NCBI GenBank assembly: GCA_018340805.1
Contig: JACMZG010001913.1
Span: forward strand, 4,597,953 to 4,661,952
Reading direction: 5' to 3'
Length of the DNA stretch: 64,000 nucleotides
DNA from: Microvelia longipes
Lineage: Eukaryota > Arthropoda > Insecta > Hemiptera > Veliidae
Both the position numbers and the translations under genes were made by a program. Under the pieces are notes generated by a model, which made no database searches, was not told the DNA's origin, and was given only the letters and a program-made list of their open reading frames with translations. This document shows positions 45,390-55,794 of the stretch, in pieces (positions within the stretch are counted from its first letter, which is position 1; each line of letters starts with the position of its first letter).

Positions 45390-46160
45390 TATGTTGTCAA
45401 AAAGAATTCTCGTCATCAAGAAAGGATATTGTTACGTCTTGTAAAGATTTGCAACATTCAGATTTGTCTTGGGATAGTTCTAACCCAGTAAGTTTTGTCC
45501 ATTCTTGTATTTGTTTTAGGGTGTTAGTTAGGTCGGTTATCATGTCATTTATTTTGCTGTTTATAGTATTATATAAGTATGTCGTCAGCAAATTGAAGTA
45601 TTTTTACAGGAGGGTTATAATTTGTTCTAAGTCAAAGGTATGTATTAAGTATAAAAGTGGGCTTAAGATGGCCCCTTGAGGGACACCTCGTCTTGTGAGT
45701 CTACGTCCGACTATTTGACCGTTAATTCGAAAAAGAAGATTTCGGTCAGTTATTAATTTAATGATAAAGTTTGCAGTTTTGTTTTGGTATGTCTAGTCGT
45801 AAAAGTTTGTGGTAAAGTATAGTTAAATCTACGTTGTCATAAGCTCCGGTGATGTCTAATAAGAGAGATTAATACTTGATTTTTTTTGAGTAAATGCACT
45901 ATGTATGTCATTTGTTAGTTGTGTTTGACTTTCTAGGGTGCTTTTATTTCTTCTGAAGCCCTTTTGTGAAAAAGGCAGTTTTGTTATTGGATTCCAACCA
46001 CCAATTCTAATCTATTTTTTAGTAATCTTTCAAAATGTCTTTCAGCATGCAAGATGATAAAGATATTGGTCTATAGTTTGAAGCTATGTCAACAGTTTTT
46101 CCTGGTTTTTTTATTGGGAGTATTATGTATGTTGCGCCATGAGTCAGGGATTTGTTGAGA
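45390..46160 (-). pseudogene. LINE reverse transcriptase palm domain
   Basis: Minus-strand blocks in order: RPIS-like stretch near 46075, LLLDITGAYDNVDL (about 45865-45825, first catalytic Asp), RRGVPQGAILSPLLYLI (about 45695-45645, template/dNTP-binding block) and LQFADDIL (about 45600-45577, catalytic Asp pair), then EWTKLTGLELSQDKSE. These are the conserved blocks of LINE polymerases. They are in different frames and separated by stops, so the gene is dead although the catalytic residues are still readable. Confidence 0.9.
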
Positions 46161-46949
46161 AGTCCAAATATTATTAAATATTATTTAAAAGAATTTGTTT
46201 TGATTATTGTTGGTAAGTGAATGTATCATGTCATAGTGTTATATTATCAAGGCGGGAGCAGTATTACTGTGCTTTATTGCAGCATTTAATCATTGATTGT
46301 AAAAGTTTCGGTCAGTATGTGATTATTATTGGTTGGGATATTAGGGTGGAGTTATGTTGGTAACTGACGGAGGGGCAAGTTTGTCCATAAGTCTTCGAGC
46401 CATGGTCCTGTATTAGTATGGGAGTCATTAATTTCAGGTTTTGTTTATTTTTCTAAAAGATTTCCAAAACAGAAGATGGGGAATTTTTTGTAAAGTTTAA
46501 GCTGTCACAATATTTATTTTTTCCAACCACTTTTTTTGTTTTACGTTTTAATGTTCGTCTAAATTTAGCATTTGCTCTTTTGAACTAATAAAGTTTGTAA
46601 AGTTAGGGTTAGTATTGTAATTTTGGTAAGCATTATAACGATCGTTTTAGTTTGTTCACAACTAGAGTCCCACCAATGAATTAAATAGGGTACGGAATTG
46701 AAGTAATTTTACGTTTCTTTATTTCAGGGATAGATATTTTTTTGCATGCGTCGTTAATGTCTTGTATAAATTCATCGTAAGTTGGTTGGATGTGATTATC
46801 TAATACTTTGTGTAAAGTTAGTAAAGTGTCATGGTATTTCTGTCCAGTAGCTTTATCAATATTCCAGCGTCTTGCTGGATACCTGTATAGTTTAGGGATA
46901 TTAAAAGAGTTTGTTTCAATTATATATTAGGAGGTGGTTGGAACCATGG
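46161..46949 (-). pseudogene. LINE ORF2, region between endonuclease and reverse transcriptase
   Basis: Not individually recognisable. Position and orientation place it in the linker that precedes the polymerase. The minus strand has no long open frame here. Confidence 0.5.
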
Positions 46950-47480
46950 GGGTCGTCTAAAATTGTCCATGTAAAGTCCGTTGCAATATTGTTTAGAAGC
47001 TAGAGAAAGGTCAATTACAGAGTTAGTTTTTTTGATTATTTTGGGGTATTAGGGTTGGTTTGTGATTGTTAAGAAACAATTGTATTGGTATCTTCAATTG
47101 CTGTCAGTAAGTTGTCTCCTTTTAAGTCACTATAAGTACATCCCCATGCCGTGTGGATGGCTGTTAAAGTCTCCTATATTAGGTATGGGGTGGTTAAAGA
47201 GTTGAATAAATTAGCCATTGGTTTGCGTTATTTTATTTGTTGGTGGGTTGTATAATGAAATTTATATTTAATGTTGAGTGTTTATATGTTATTTGTATTC
47301 CTATAATGTCTGTGTGTATGTGTGTAGGTTATGGAGTGGTTTGTACAGTATATTTAGATTTTAATTAATATTGCGACTCCACCACCCTTTCTGTCGTCTT
47401 GTCTGTTAAAAGATAGTAAAATTATATCCCTTTAAAGGTGATATTAGTTTGTTTGTCAAACCATGTCTCAGAAGACATGC
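46950..47480 (-). pseudogene. LINE endonuclease domain
   Basis: Minus-strand blocks: DIA.L...ETWFDKQTNI near 47465-47410 (metal-binding Glu), RQDDRKGGGVAILIK at about 47405-47365, NPPTNKIT, then IPNIGDFNSHPHG at about 47200-47155 (catalytic GDFN) and WGCTYSDLKGDNLLTAIED at about 47155-47095. This is the endonuclease fold that nicks target DNA. Key residues remain but the frame is interrupted repeatedly. Confidence 0.85.
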
Positions 47481-47563
47481 TATGTCAATATGGATGTGAA
47501 TAAGGGTGTTTAAGAGAATGTTTTTTGTTATTTGCTGACCTAATGTTTCCACTGCAGTATCCT

Positions 47564-47593
47564 GAATGCTCGCAAGTTAACTTGCGAGCATTC
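47564..47593. repeat. 30-bp perfect palindrome
   Basis: The left half GAATGCTCGCAAGTT is followed directly by its reverse complement with no spacer. Partly mirrored CACTGCAGT blocks flank it (about 47550 and 47601), giving a hairpin of about 60 bp. It lies between ORF1 and the endonuclease of the decayed LINE. Confidence 0.9.
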
Positions 47594-48099
47594 AAGAGAC
47601 ACTGCAGTGGTTGTTTGTCTTGTTAAGAGGCCAAGACATGTTATGCGAGTTGAGTTTAGAATGTATTAAGTTTTTTATAGTATTGTCGTCTATGTGAGTT
47701 TGGTTAATGTTTGTGTGTATTGTAAATATTGTTTGTTACTTCAGTTATAATGTTTATTATTGTGTTGTTGAAATGTCAATATTATAGTTTTCAGTAGGAG
47801 TCATTGGTTTATAGGGATTTGACTGTATCAGTCCTCCCGGGTGTTTGTTTGGGGTTTAAGGGGTTTGTATATATGTTTATTGTCGGGGGGCTATATGATG
47901 AAGTTTTTGCGCTTAGGATTATTTTTTGGGATTGGTAAGGTTTGTATTTGATATTTGCGTGATTCAGTATTTATGGTTAGGTTGGGAATAGTTTCAGTTG
48001 GTTCGGATTGAAGGACTTTGCATATGTTTGTTTACTAATTTGTAATTTGCCTCGCCAAAAGATATATTATTTTGTACCATAGTTTTCTTTATGCTTTTT

Positions 48100-49060
48100 T
48101 GTATTTTTAAATTCGGGACAGTCTTTAAGTTTGTTGTCTTATGTCCTTGTTTACAAGTGAATTACATATGGGGGGAAGTTATTTTAGGCATTGTTGTATC
48201 TCGTTTTTATCATTTATTCCATGAGTTGAAGGGTTTAACCCGCATGTTTCACAGCGGGTAGAACCTTTGCAATCAAATTTCTCTATGTCCAAATCGGAGA
48301 CCAATTTGACCACTGTATTACTCGGGGAATGTACGGTTCAATTGGCATCTTCACAAAGTGTAGATAGCGTAAGGTGGTAATGATTGGCCTCTAACTGTTA
48401 TAATATTGATTGTGTGGGGATAAATTTTTGGTGTATTGTTGTCAATCACTTTTCTTGTTATTTCGTTTAACGTTAATTAGTTTTATATTTGTATTTTGAA
48501 AATTCATATTTTGTAAAATTTCTGATTCTGTTAAGGATTGCTCAATTCCCCGAACAACCCCTTTTTTTGTAGATTATTGATTTTGGTATTGAATGTGTTA
48601 TAATTTTCATTTAGTGTTTGGGAAGTTATGAGTTTGTTTGCATAATTCTATTATTAAGTGTTATTTTATTTTGTTCACAGAAATACTGGTTATTTGAGTA
48701 ATTTCGTTGTTTTTAAATCCTAAGGTTTCATGTAATAGTTTACCTATCGTCATGGGGTGGAGTCTTGATATTCCTTTATTATTAGAATTGGTATTTTTGT
48801 GTTGTATTATAAACATGGTATGGACCCATGTCATGTGTGTCATATTGTTCTGGGTATTTTGGTATGTCCGTCATAGTAAGTTGATTGGTCTCATTACCTC
48901 GTTTAGTCCTCCGCTGTTTTCTTGCATTTTTTATTATTTCTTTTTGTTCTTCTGACTTCTTCTTTCTTGATGCTGTCTTCTAGAAGTTCTTAAATAGTTT
49001 TTTTTTTCTTATTTTAGTAGATTTAGGGCGGTTTTCTTCTCTTTTTTTAAATTTATTTTT
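48100..49060 (-). pseudogene. LINE ORF1 (Gag-like) with CCHC knuckles
   Basis: The N-terminal half reads YHVYIQHKNTNSNNKG...RLHPMTIGKLLHETLG and ITQITSISVNKIK, the arrangement typical of I/R1-type ORF1 (GPF.V.V..., hP..igk.l, gxnrv.v.f). Towards 48310-48240 a knuckle remnant GHREIDCKGSTRCETCG appears, the second part of a CX2CX4HX4C array. It is frameshifted. Confidence 0.75.
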
Positions 49061-49411
49061 TTACGCTGTCACTGCTGTCAAGCGTATGTATTTTTAAAAT
49101 TAAACTACACAAAGAAATGTAAAAAAACATCGCAAGAAAATACGGGAAAAATAACCTGATTTGTTTACATAGTTTTTCCCGCTCCCTTCTTGCAGGGATT
49201 TTTTTTTTCTTAAAATCAGTGGTGCCTAAACTGACCTGTCAAGATTTTTATACTAAACGATAGAACGATAGACTATCGTTCAACGATAGACTATGATTCC
49301 AATGTAGATACATTGGAATCATTAATTCAACAAATAAATTTAATTAAAATTACATTTACCACTGTGTCGATTTTATGGACCGTAATAAAGTTCTACTTAA
49401 TTTTTATTATA
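49061..49411. repeat. Spacer with two adjacent hairpins
   Basis: GAACGATAG-A-CTATCGTTC (49263-49281) has 9-bp arms. GATTCCAATGTA (49295-49306) and its complement (49309-49320) have 12-bp arms and a 2-base spacer. No gene is near. Confidence 0.8.
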
Positions 49412-49471
<60 letters not shown>

Positions 49472-49476
49472 ATATG

Positions 49477-49543
<67 letters not shown>
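49412..49543. repeat. (TA)n microsatellite
   Basis: TA runs with TATTTATA and AATATATG interruptions. The Ile-Tyr frame at 49313-49624 is a by-product. Confidence 0.95.
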
Positions 49544-50084
49544 ATATATAGCGGTATACATGTATATGAATGTAGTAGGAACGTAGGAAGCAATGTACAT
49601 AAAGTTTTTCCTCATCTCAGTTAGATTTTTATGACCATTTTTTATTACATCAACTCTATAAAGGTAAATAAAAATCTCCTCTGAAAATATTTTTCCCGGA
49701 TAAATTTTAAATAAGAATCATACTGTTTTATATGTTAGTTTTTAAAATATTCCTACGAAATCGGAAATTGTTTAGAATGCAGTGGCTTCATTCGTATGTA
49801 GCCATGATTATATGTACTTATGTATTAGTAAAAAACATATTCATGATACATAAATATAGAAATACGTATATAAGTAATATACGTGAGAAAACCGATCAGG
49901 GAAATGTCTGAGTCATAGAGGATGTTCCTGTCATGTCCCTAGCACTTTATTACCCCTCAACAAGTTTTTTTATGCTTCAAAATCGACCAGCAATACATAT
50001 TTAGCTACACTTCTACTAACTTGGTGGTGATAATTTTAGTTGTAATACTTACGGTTTTTACGATTTAACAGTTTATTAGACATA
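49544..50084. other. A+T-rich spacer
   Basis: Nothing recognised. Confidence 0.4.
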
Positions 50085-50785
50085 TGTATATAATAGCAGG
50101 TAATGTTAAACGTAAATTATCCACTGCCTTCATAATTTCAACAGATTAATTGGACATGTTTTTAATAGTAGGTAATGTTAAACGTAAAATGTCCACTGCC
50201 TTCATAATTTTAATAGATTTATTAGTGATGTTTTAGTAAAAAGTAATGTTAAACGTAAAATGTCCACTGCCTTCATAATTTCAACAGATTAATTGGACAT
50301 GTTTTAATAACAGGTAATGTTAAACGTAAAATGTTCACTGCTTTCACAATTTTAACAGATTCATTAGACATGTTTCTAATAAAAGGTAATGTTAAACGTA
50401 AAATGTCCACTGCCTTCATAATTTCAACAGATTAATTGGACATGTTTTAATAACAGGTAATGTTAAACGTAAAATGTTCACTGCTTTCACAATTTTAACA
50501 GATTCATTAGACATGTTTCTAATAAAAGGTATGTTAAACGTTAAATGTCCACTGCCTTCATAATTTCAACAGATTAATTGGACATGTTTAATAACAGGTA
50601 ATGTTAAACGTAAAATGTTCACTGCTTCACAATTTTAACAGATTCATTAGACATGTTTCTAATAAAGGTAATGTTAAACGTAAAATGTCCACTGCCTTCA
50701 TAATTTTAATAGATTAATTGGACATGTTTTTAATAACAGGTAGTGTTAAACGTAAAATATTCACTGCCTTTATAATTTTAAGGCG
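50085..50785 (+). repeat. 72-bp satellite with alternating A and B units
   Basis: All units share GGTAATGTTAAACGTAAAAT. Type A continues GTCCACTGCCTTCATAATTT and AATTGGACATG; type B continues GTTCACTGCTTTCACAATTT and CATTAGACATG. From about 50262 they alternate A-B-A-B, so the real repeating unit is a dimer of about 143 bp. About ten monomers are present. Confidence 0.9.
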
Positions 50786-50897
50786 TAACTGACAATGTAT
50801 TGACAATTGACTAATATATATATTTTTGAATTTCTCACAAATGATGATTTTGAGACGTAACAAAACATGTCCCTTAAGAAAGGATATGCTTTTTTGA

Positions 50898-50933
50898 GAT
50901 CTAAAAGTCCCATATGAAATGGACTTTTAGATC
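50898..50933. repeat. 13-bp perfect hairpin
   Basis: GATCTAAAAGTCC (50898-50910) and its reverse complement (50921-50933) around a 10-base loop. Confidence 0.85.
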
Positions 50934-51459
50934 GATATACCGCATTAACAATTTTAATTATGCTTCAATTTTGAGAGCTACACCGTTTTATTCTTAAAGC
51001 TATTTATTGTATATTAATGAAGCACGGCTTAAAGTTTAAAGATAAGTTTGGTTCGGCTATCATTACGATTTTATCGGACGGTTTTCAAATTTCGAGTCTT
51101 ACTTAGCCGTATAAATTTCATAAGTTTGTTGAAGTTGTTTGATTAATTAATTGAAGCTTAGTTTCGAAGCACCTTGGAAACTAAGTTGTATTAATTTTAC
51201 ACTGTCTTGGTCCTCCTTTAAATATTCAATTTAATTACCCAAGTTTAACGAAGAGGATTTCGAGATTTTGAGAAGGAGTTCTAATCAGGTGAATGTGAAG
51301 TGAACTGAAGTTTCCAGCTATTGTAAGTAGATAGGGAAATGATAAATAATTACACAGAGATCACTGCTTAAAGTTACATAGTTTTTTTTTTTCAATAAAC
51401 AAATATATAATAATAAATATATTATCCTCCCTCTCCGCAGCGCAAAGCGCAAAGAGGTA
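50934..51459. other. Spacer
   Basis: Nothing recognised. Confidence 0.4.
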
Positions 51460-51543
51460 GCCTTGTTTTTAATATATATTATGTATGTAATGTAAATATT
51501 GTAAAACTAATTATTAATAAAGGCATTTAAAAAAAAAAAAAAA
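51460..51543 (+). mobile_element. Retroelement 3' tail with poly(A)
   Basis: AATTATTAATAAAGGCATTT is followed by 15 A residues (51529-51543). The AATAAA-to-poly(A) layout suggests a heavily truncated LINE or retrocopy. The source cannot be named. Confidence 0.5.
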
Positions 51544-51587
51544 CTGTTAATAACTTTAGAGCTTTTTGGACTATTACAAATTGAATA

Positions 51588-52291
51588 TCAATTAAATTAA
51601 TGAGACTTTAGTCCTTATAAAATTTATTGAAAAAATAAATTGTTGAAGAGCTTTCGCCCAGGGATCCTGAGCTTCTTTCAGTTCTTAAAATGACAAAAAT
51701 GAAAAAGTTAGAAAAGTAATCCATTTTGAATGTTTTTATTTGTCATGTGTCTAAGTAATAAATTAAAATGAAATTACCCCTAATCAATAAATTAATTGGC
51801 TCCGGTACACAAATAATATTGTATTACTTTTGCCATAAAGAACTTGTTAAAAAAAAAATGAAATTACAAAAAGGTAAAGGAAAAATTATGATTTTAAGAT
51901 AATATTATAATAAATACTGCTAAGATTGTTAATGTCTTGTTTTTTTGTTCATACTGTCTTTGTCAGCTTTTATATTGGACATTATATAGGACAAAAGGAA
52001 ATTTTTAGAAATGCTCTATATAAAAGCTGACAAAGACAGTATGAACAAAAAAACAAGACATTAACAATCTTAGCAGTATTTATTATAATATTATCTTAAA
52101 ATCATAATTTTTCCTTTTCCTTATTCTCATGGGTTAGACACATGACATAAATCATTCAAAATTTTATTTTTTAACTTTTTCATTTTTGTCATTTTAAGAA
52201 CTGAAGAAGCTCAGGATCCTGGGCGAAAGCTTTCACAATTAATTTTTAATAAATTTTTATAAGGACTAAAGTCTTCATTAATTTAATTGAT
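51588..52291. mobile_element. Inverted-repeat element with hammerhead-like motifs 6a and 6b
   Basis: Outer arms mirror each other (ATCAATTAAATTAATGA at 51588, complement ending 52291), and inner arms 51876-51975 and 52018-52115 are almost identical in reverse. Minus-strand motif at 51686-51643 reads GAA, CTGAAAGA, GCTCAGGATCCCTGGGC, GAAA, AGCT, C, TTC. The plus-strand motif at 52196-52240 reads AAGAA, CTGAAGA, A, GCTCAGGATCCTGGGC, GAAA, AGCT, T. CTGAAGA and GAAA fit the hammerhead core, with AGCT as a minimal palindromic stem III. Layout suits inverted Penelope-like terminal repeats. Confidence 0.65.
51778..51854 (+). mobile_element. 77-bp LINE 3' tail insertion with 13-bp target duplication
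   Basis: AAAATGAAATTAC at 51765-51777 recurs at 51855-51867. The insert starts CCCTAATCAATAAATT, continues GGCTCCGGTACAC and TTTTGCCATAAAGAACTTG, and ends in A residues. It is the same tail as at 43305-43390, inserted into the left arm of the inverted element, so that LINE family moved after the inverted element formed. Confidence 0.9.
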
Positions 52292-52479
52292 AATAACTTA
52301 TTATAATCCATTTATTGCAAAATACAAGACAAATATACATAATACAAATAACTTAATTTAAAGTTTAATAGAATATAATTTTGCAAATCTCAATGCTGCG
52401 TGGAGACCCTCAATAAACGAATATTAACAAAGGAAATTAAACTTTACATTTATAAAAACTCAACCATATTATAGAAAAA

Positions 52480-52740
52480 CGTTTTACAGTATTTATTATA
52501 ATATTTTCTTAAAATCTTAATTTTTCCTTTACCTTTATTTACAATTTCATTTTAAATTTATTTACTTACTTTGTTAGACACGTGACATAAAAAAACATTC
52601 AAATTTTTTTGAACTTTTTTATTTCTGTCAATTTAAGAACTGAAGAAGCTCAGGATCCCGGGGCGAAAGCTTTTCGTCAATTTATTTTCAATAAATTTAG
52701 AAAAAGGATTGAAGTCTTCATTAATTTAATTTTAATGATA
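52480..52740 (+). mobile_element. Partial direct copy of the hammerhead-bearing terminal repeat
   Basis: TTTTTCCTTTACCTTTATTT through AATTTAAGAACTGAAGAAGC, TCAGGATCCCGGGGC, GAAAGCTTTTCGTCAA to CTTCATTAATTTAATTTTAA is homologous to 52100-52291. It contains hammerhead-like motif 6c at 52635-52680: GAA, CTGAAGA, A, stem II GCTC...GGGC, GAAA, AGCT, T, TTC, with TTC/GAA as a three-base stem I. Confidence 0.7.
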
Positions 52741-54004
52741 CAGTTTTACTCCTAAAACTTTATTACCTACCATAGATTTGTTAAGTCTATGCTTTGGTAT
52801 CATTAGCATATTTTTATTTTCTGTTTCGTACCTATGCTTTTTAATGATATTAGCATGATATCATATTCTTTGATATTATAATTTTATGTGACAAAACACC
52901 CTAATTTTGAAGAATGTAAGTAAACTTTTTCATATAATTTTAAGTGTCGCACCAAATATTTTCTCGCCACTAACCTAAAAACTAAAAGTAAATAGGTATG
53001 ATATTATGCTGCTAATATTTTATGTCTTACGCTACTGGCGATTACGCTGAAACCCCCGCTAAGAAAATTAAATGTTATAAGCAAAAAAAGTTTGAAAATT
53101 CAAAATCAGTGCCCCTGCCAAGTCTAGCGGTCACTGGTGTACCATCCTTTACAGGAAGCATCTCGAGGTTATTTTCACCCCCTCGTATCTTTTTATTAAG
53201 GACATTAAAACATATGATTTTAAAATTAACTAAAAGATCTTCTTGAGGTGACCCATTCTACCGAATTTCATATATTTACCATTCAGAGGTGTTGAGATAT
53301 AATGGCTCAAACTTAGGCTGTTCTGACACTCACTCATCAAAATTCTAAGACACTTGAAATTTGATAAATATAGATAAATGTTGATGAAAAAAAAACAATG
53401 AAAAATCGTCAAAATCAAACTATTTCAATTCCTTTTACCTAATACGTTCTACCTACGATGAAAGGTAATTTTAACTTCAATTTTACGTATAAAGAAAACT
53501 TTTAACGAGTAGGGCTACCTAGTAGAGAACTTTAAAACTAAGAATTTTGACAGAACATAAAATATTTTAACGGAATTTAAATTAAATAAATTATTAAATA
53601 ATATTTTATATATATTTAAATTATATAATTAAATATAACAAAAAATAAAATATAAGTGTTTAGTAATAAATAAGTGGTTTAGTTTAATATGCTGTAACTA
53701 ATTAATAATATTTTTTGGCGTGATTTTGTGAAGAATAATGCTAAAACTTACAAAAAGGAATGAAATTACAACAAAAACACATGCGCATAAAAAAGAGCCA
53801 AGTCAAGCGTTTATAGTTGTGAGATCATTCAAAAAGAAATTGTCGTAGGTTCCCAATAATGCTTGTAAATATATGAGGTCTTGCGCGGTTTCATTTTGTC
53901 ACTTGGCAATTACGGAGTACACACTGAAATACATAATAAGCTTATTAAATAGGGTGAATATATTATTCTAGTGTATGTCTACACTCTATACATGATTTTT
54001 TACC
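52741..54004. other. A+T-rich stretch, no gene recognised
   Basis: Frames at 53022-53246 (plus) and 53230-53418 (minus) show no recognisable motif. Confidence 0.4.
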
Positions 54005-54665
54005 ACCACACTACATTAATGTATGTGTTTCTTGATATGTTTCTATGTGTTTCTGAATGTAATGTTGTGAGAATGTATGTGTTTCTGTGAATGTATGGTT
54101 TCTGTGAGAATGTTTGTGTTTCTTGATGTGTTATGTAATGTTGTGAGATGTATGTGTTTCTTGATGTGTATGTAATGTGTGAGAAGTATGTGTGATGTGT
54201 ATGTAATGTATGTGTTTCTTGATGTGTTATGTAATGTTGTGAGAATGTTTGTGTTTCTTGATGTGTTATGTAATGTTGTGAGAATGCGTGAATGTATGTG
54301 TTTCTTGATGTTTTATATAATGTTGTGAGAATGTGTGAATGTATGTGTTTCTTGATGTGTTATGTAATGTTGTGAGATGTATGTGTTTCTTGATGTGTTA
54401 TGTAATGTGTGAGAATGTATGTGTTCTTGATGTTTATGTAATGTTGTGAGAATGTTGTGTTCTTGATGTGTTATGTAATGTTGTGAGAATGCGTGAATGT
54501 ATGTGTTTCTTGATGTTTTATATAATGTTGTGAGAATGTGTGAATGTATGTGTTTCTTGATGTGTTATGTAATGTTGTGAGAATGTGTGAATGTATTTGT
54601 TTCTTGATGTGTTATGTAACGTTGTGTGAATATATGTGTTTATTGATGTAATTTTTGAGAATGTA
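54005..54665 (+). repeat. Minisatellite of about 36-40 bp (GTGTTTCTTGATGTGTTATG)
   Basis: Units of ATGTGTTTCTTGATGTGTTA, TGTAATGTTGTGAGAATGT vary in length, sometimes with an added GTGAATGT. About 16-18 units. Many one-base gaps around 54170-54450 may be real or sequencing errors. Confidence 0.9.
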
Positions 54666-55042
54666 TGTATGTGTAAGTACAAGACTGTGTCGTTGTATTA
54701 TATAATGATGTGAGGGTTTAGTATCATTGCTTCTGATGTTTCAATATGAGATAGTAAAACTGGATAAAACCACCACTTTGTGGCTTATCATTTTGACATG
54801 ATAGCAAGAGGACCGGTTACATTTTGAATACTAGGGATAAATATAGTATACTCCTATATGCCTTGTATACTAGTATCTAACATGTTAGGTGTTATGTTAC
54901 AAGCTTTAGTTCCAGCATGTTTATAATAGAATTGTTTAATCTATTCTACTCTTTCTTCTATGACTCTACTCTTTGTCATATGACTACCTTATGATATTAC
55001 TAACAAACTTAATCAATCATTTCACATAAAACTAAAAAAATC
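54666..55042. other. Spacer
   Basis: Nothing recognised. Confidence 0.4.
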
Positions 55043-55140
55043 GAATATAGGGTACCTCGGAACTTATCCTCATTACATCGAATTCGCTACGCTCCTCCTC
55101 CCAGCATCGGTTCCGTTTCGCTCGTCCTCAGAATATAAAT
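55043..55140 (-). repeat. Fragment of the GCGAAGCGAGTCCGAAG repeat family
   Basis: On the minus strand GACGAGCGAAACGGAACCGA, GGAGGAGCGTAGCGAATTCG, ATGTAATGAGGATAAGTTCC and GAGGTACCC match 11570-11655 in the same order. Confidence 0.8.
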
Positions 55141-55794
55141 GTAATGTGTCCCGCGCCCCCATCCCTACTGTATGAATTTCTACATCACTATAATAGAAGG
55201 TATTGATGTTGCTGTGACTCCTTGATGCTCCTAGGGGCTTAGAAATTTAATTTTAAACATTTTTTAGCTTTATATTTAATTAATCATGACAGAAGTTATA
55301 CACACCTTTGGAAGTCTTACAAATCAAACTAAGAAATATTTTTGCTAAATTTAACTCTAACAAACTTATACTTTAATTCAATGGGGGAGGGGATCTAGTA
55401 AATTAGGAAAATAAGTCACATATATAAGATATTTTAAAAACAGTTAAGCTATTAGAGCAATTCTAGGGCTTCAACAGAAAGATTACTTCAAACGCAGTTT
55501 TCATAGATTAAATATTTATATTTTAATACTTTTTCCCAATTTATTTGATAATTTTTGTTCTTAGTAATATTAACCTGAAAAATTAAGGAAATTATGCAAC
55601 CAATAATGCAAATTCATTCAGCTAAACTTATAATGGTTTCGAGGAAGAATAGGTCCAAATAATTAGTAACACTAATTTTTCCGAGATTTTAATATAATTT
55701 TATCATTTTCTAGACATAATATAATAAGTAATCAGAATTCACATTTACACGTCTGCTCTGAGAAATAGATGTTTATAAAACAAGTAGAGGAAGA
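55141..55794. other. A+T-rich spacer
   Basis: Nothing recognised. Confidence 0.4.

Larger units (their letters stand above)
43305..49060 (-). mobile_element. Nearly full-length, decayed LINE with RNase H (I-type superfamily)
   Basis: About 5.75 kb on the minus strand with the complete domain order: ORF1 with CCHC knuckles (49060 to about 48100), endonuclease (47480 to 46950), reverse transcriptase (46160 to 45390), RNase H (44720 to 44112) and a short 3' end with AATAAA and poly(A) (43390 to 43305). The RNase H domain places it with I/Loa/R1-type LINEs rather than CR1. Every domain carries stops and frameshifts. The same 3' tail occurs alone at 3425-3490 and 51778-51854, so this family has been active in the locus. 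No target duplication found. Confidence 0.85.

Noticed and set aside
53022..53246. 74-codon plus-strand frame as a host exon
   Set aside because: No recognised motif, no splice-site support, and length within chance expectation.
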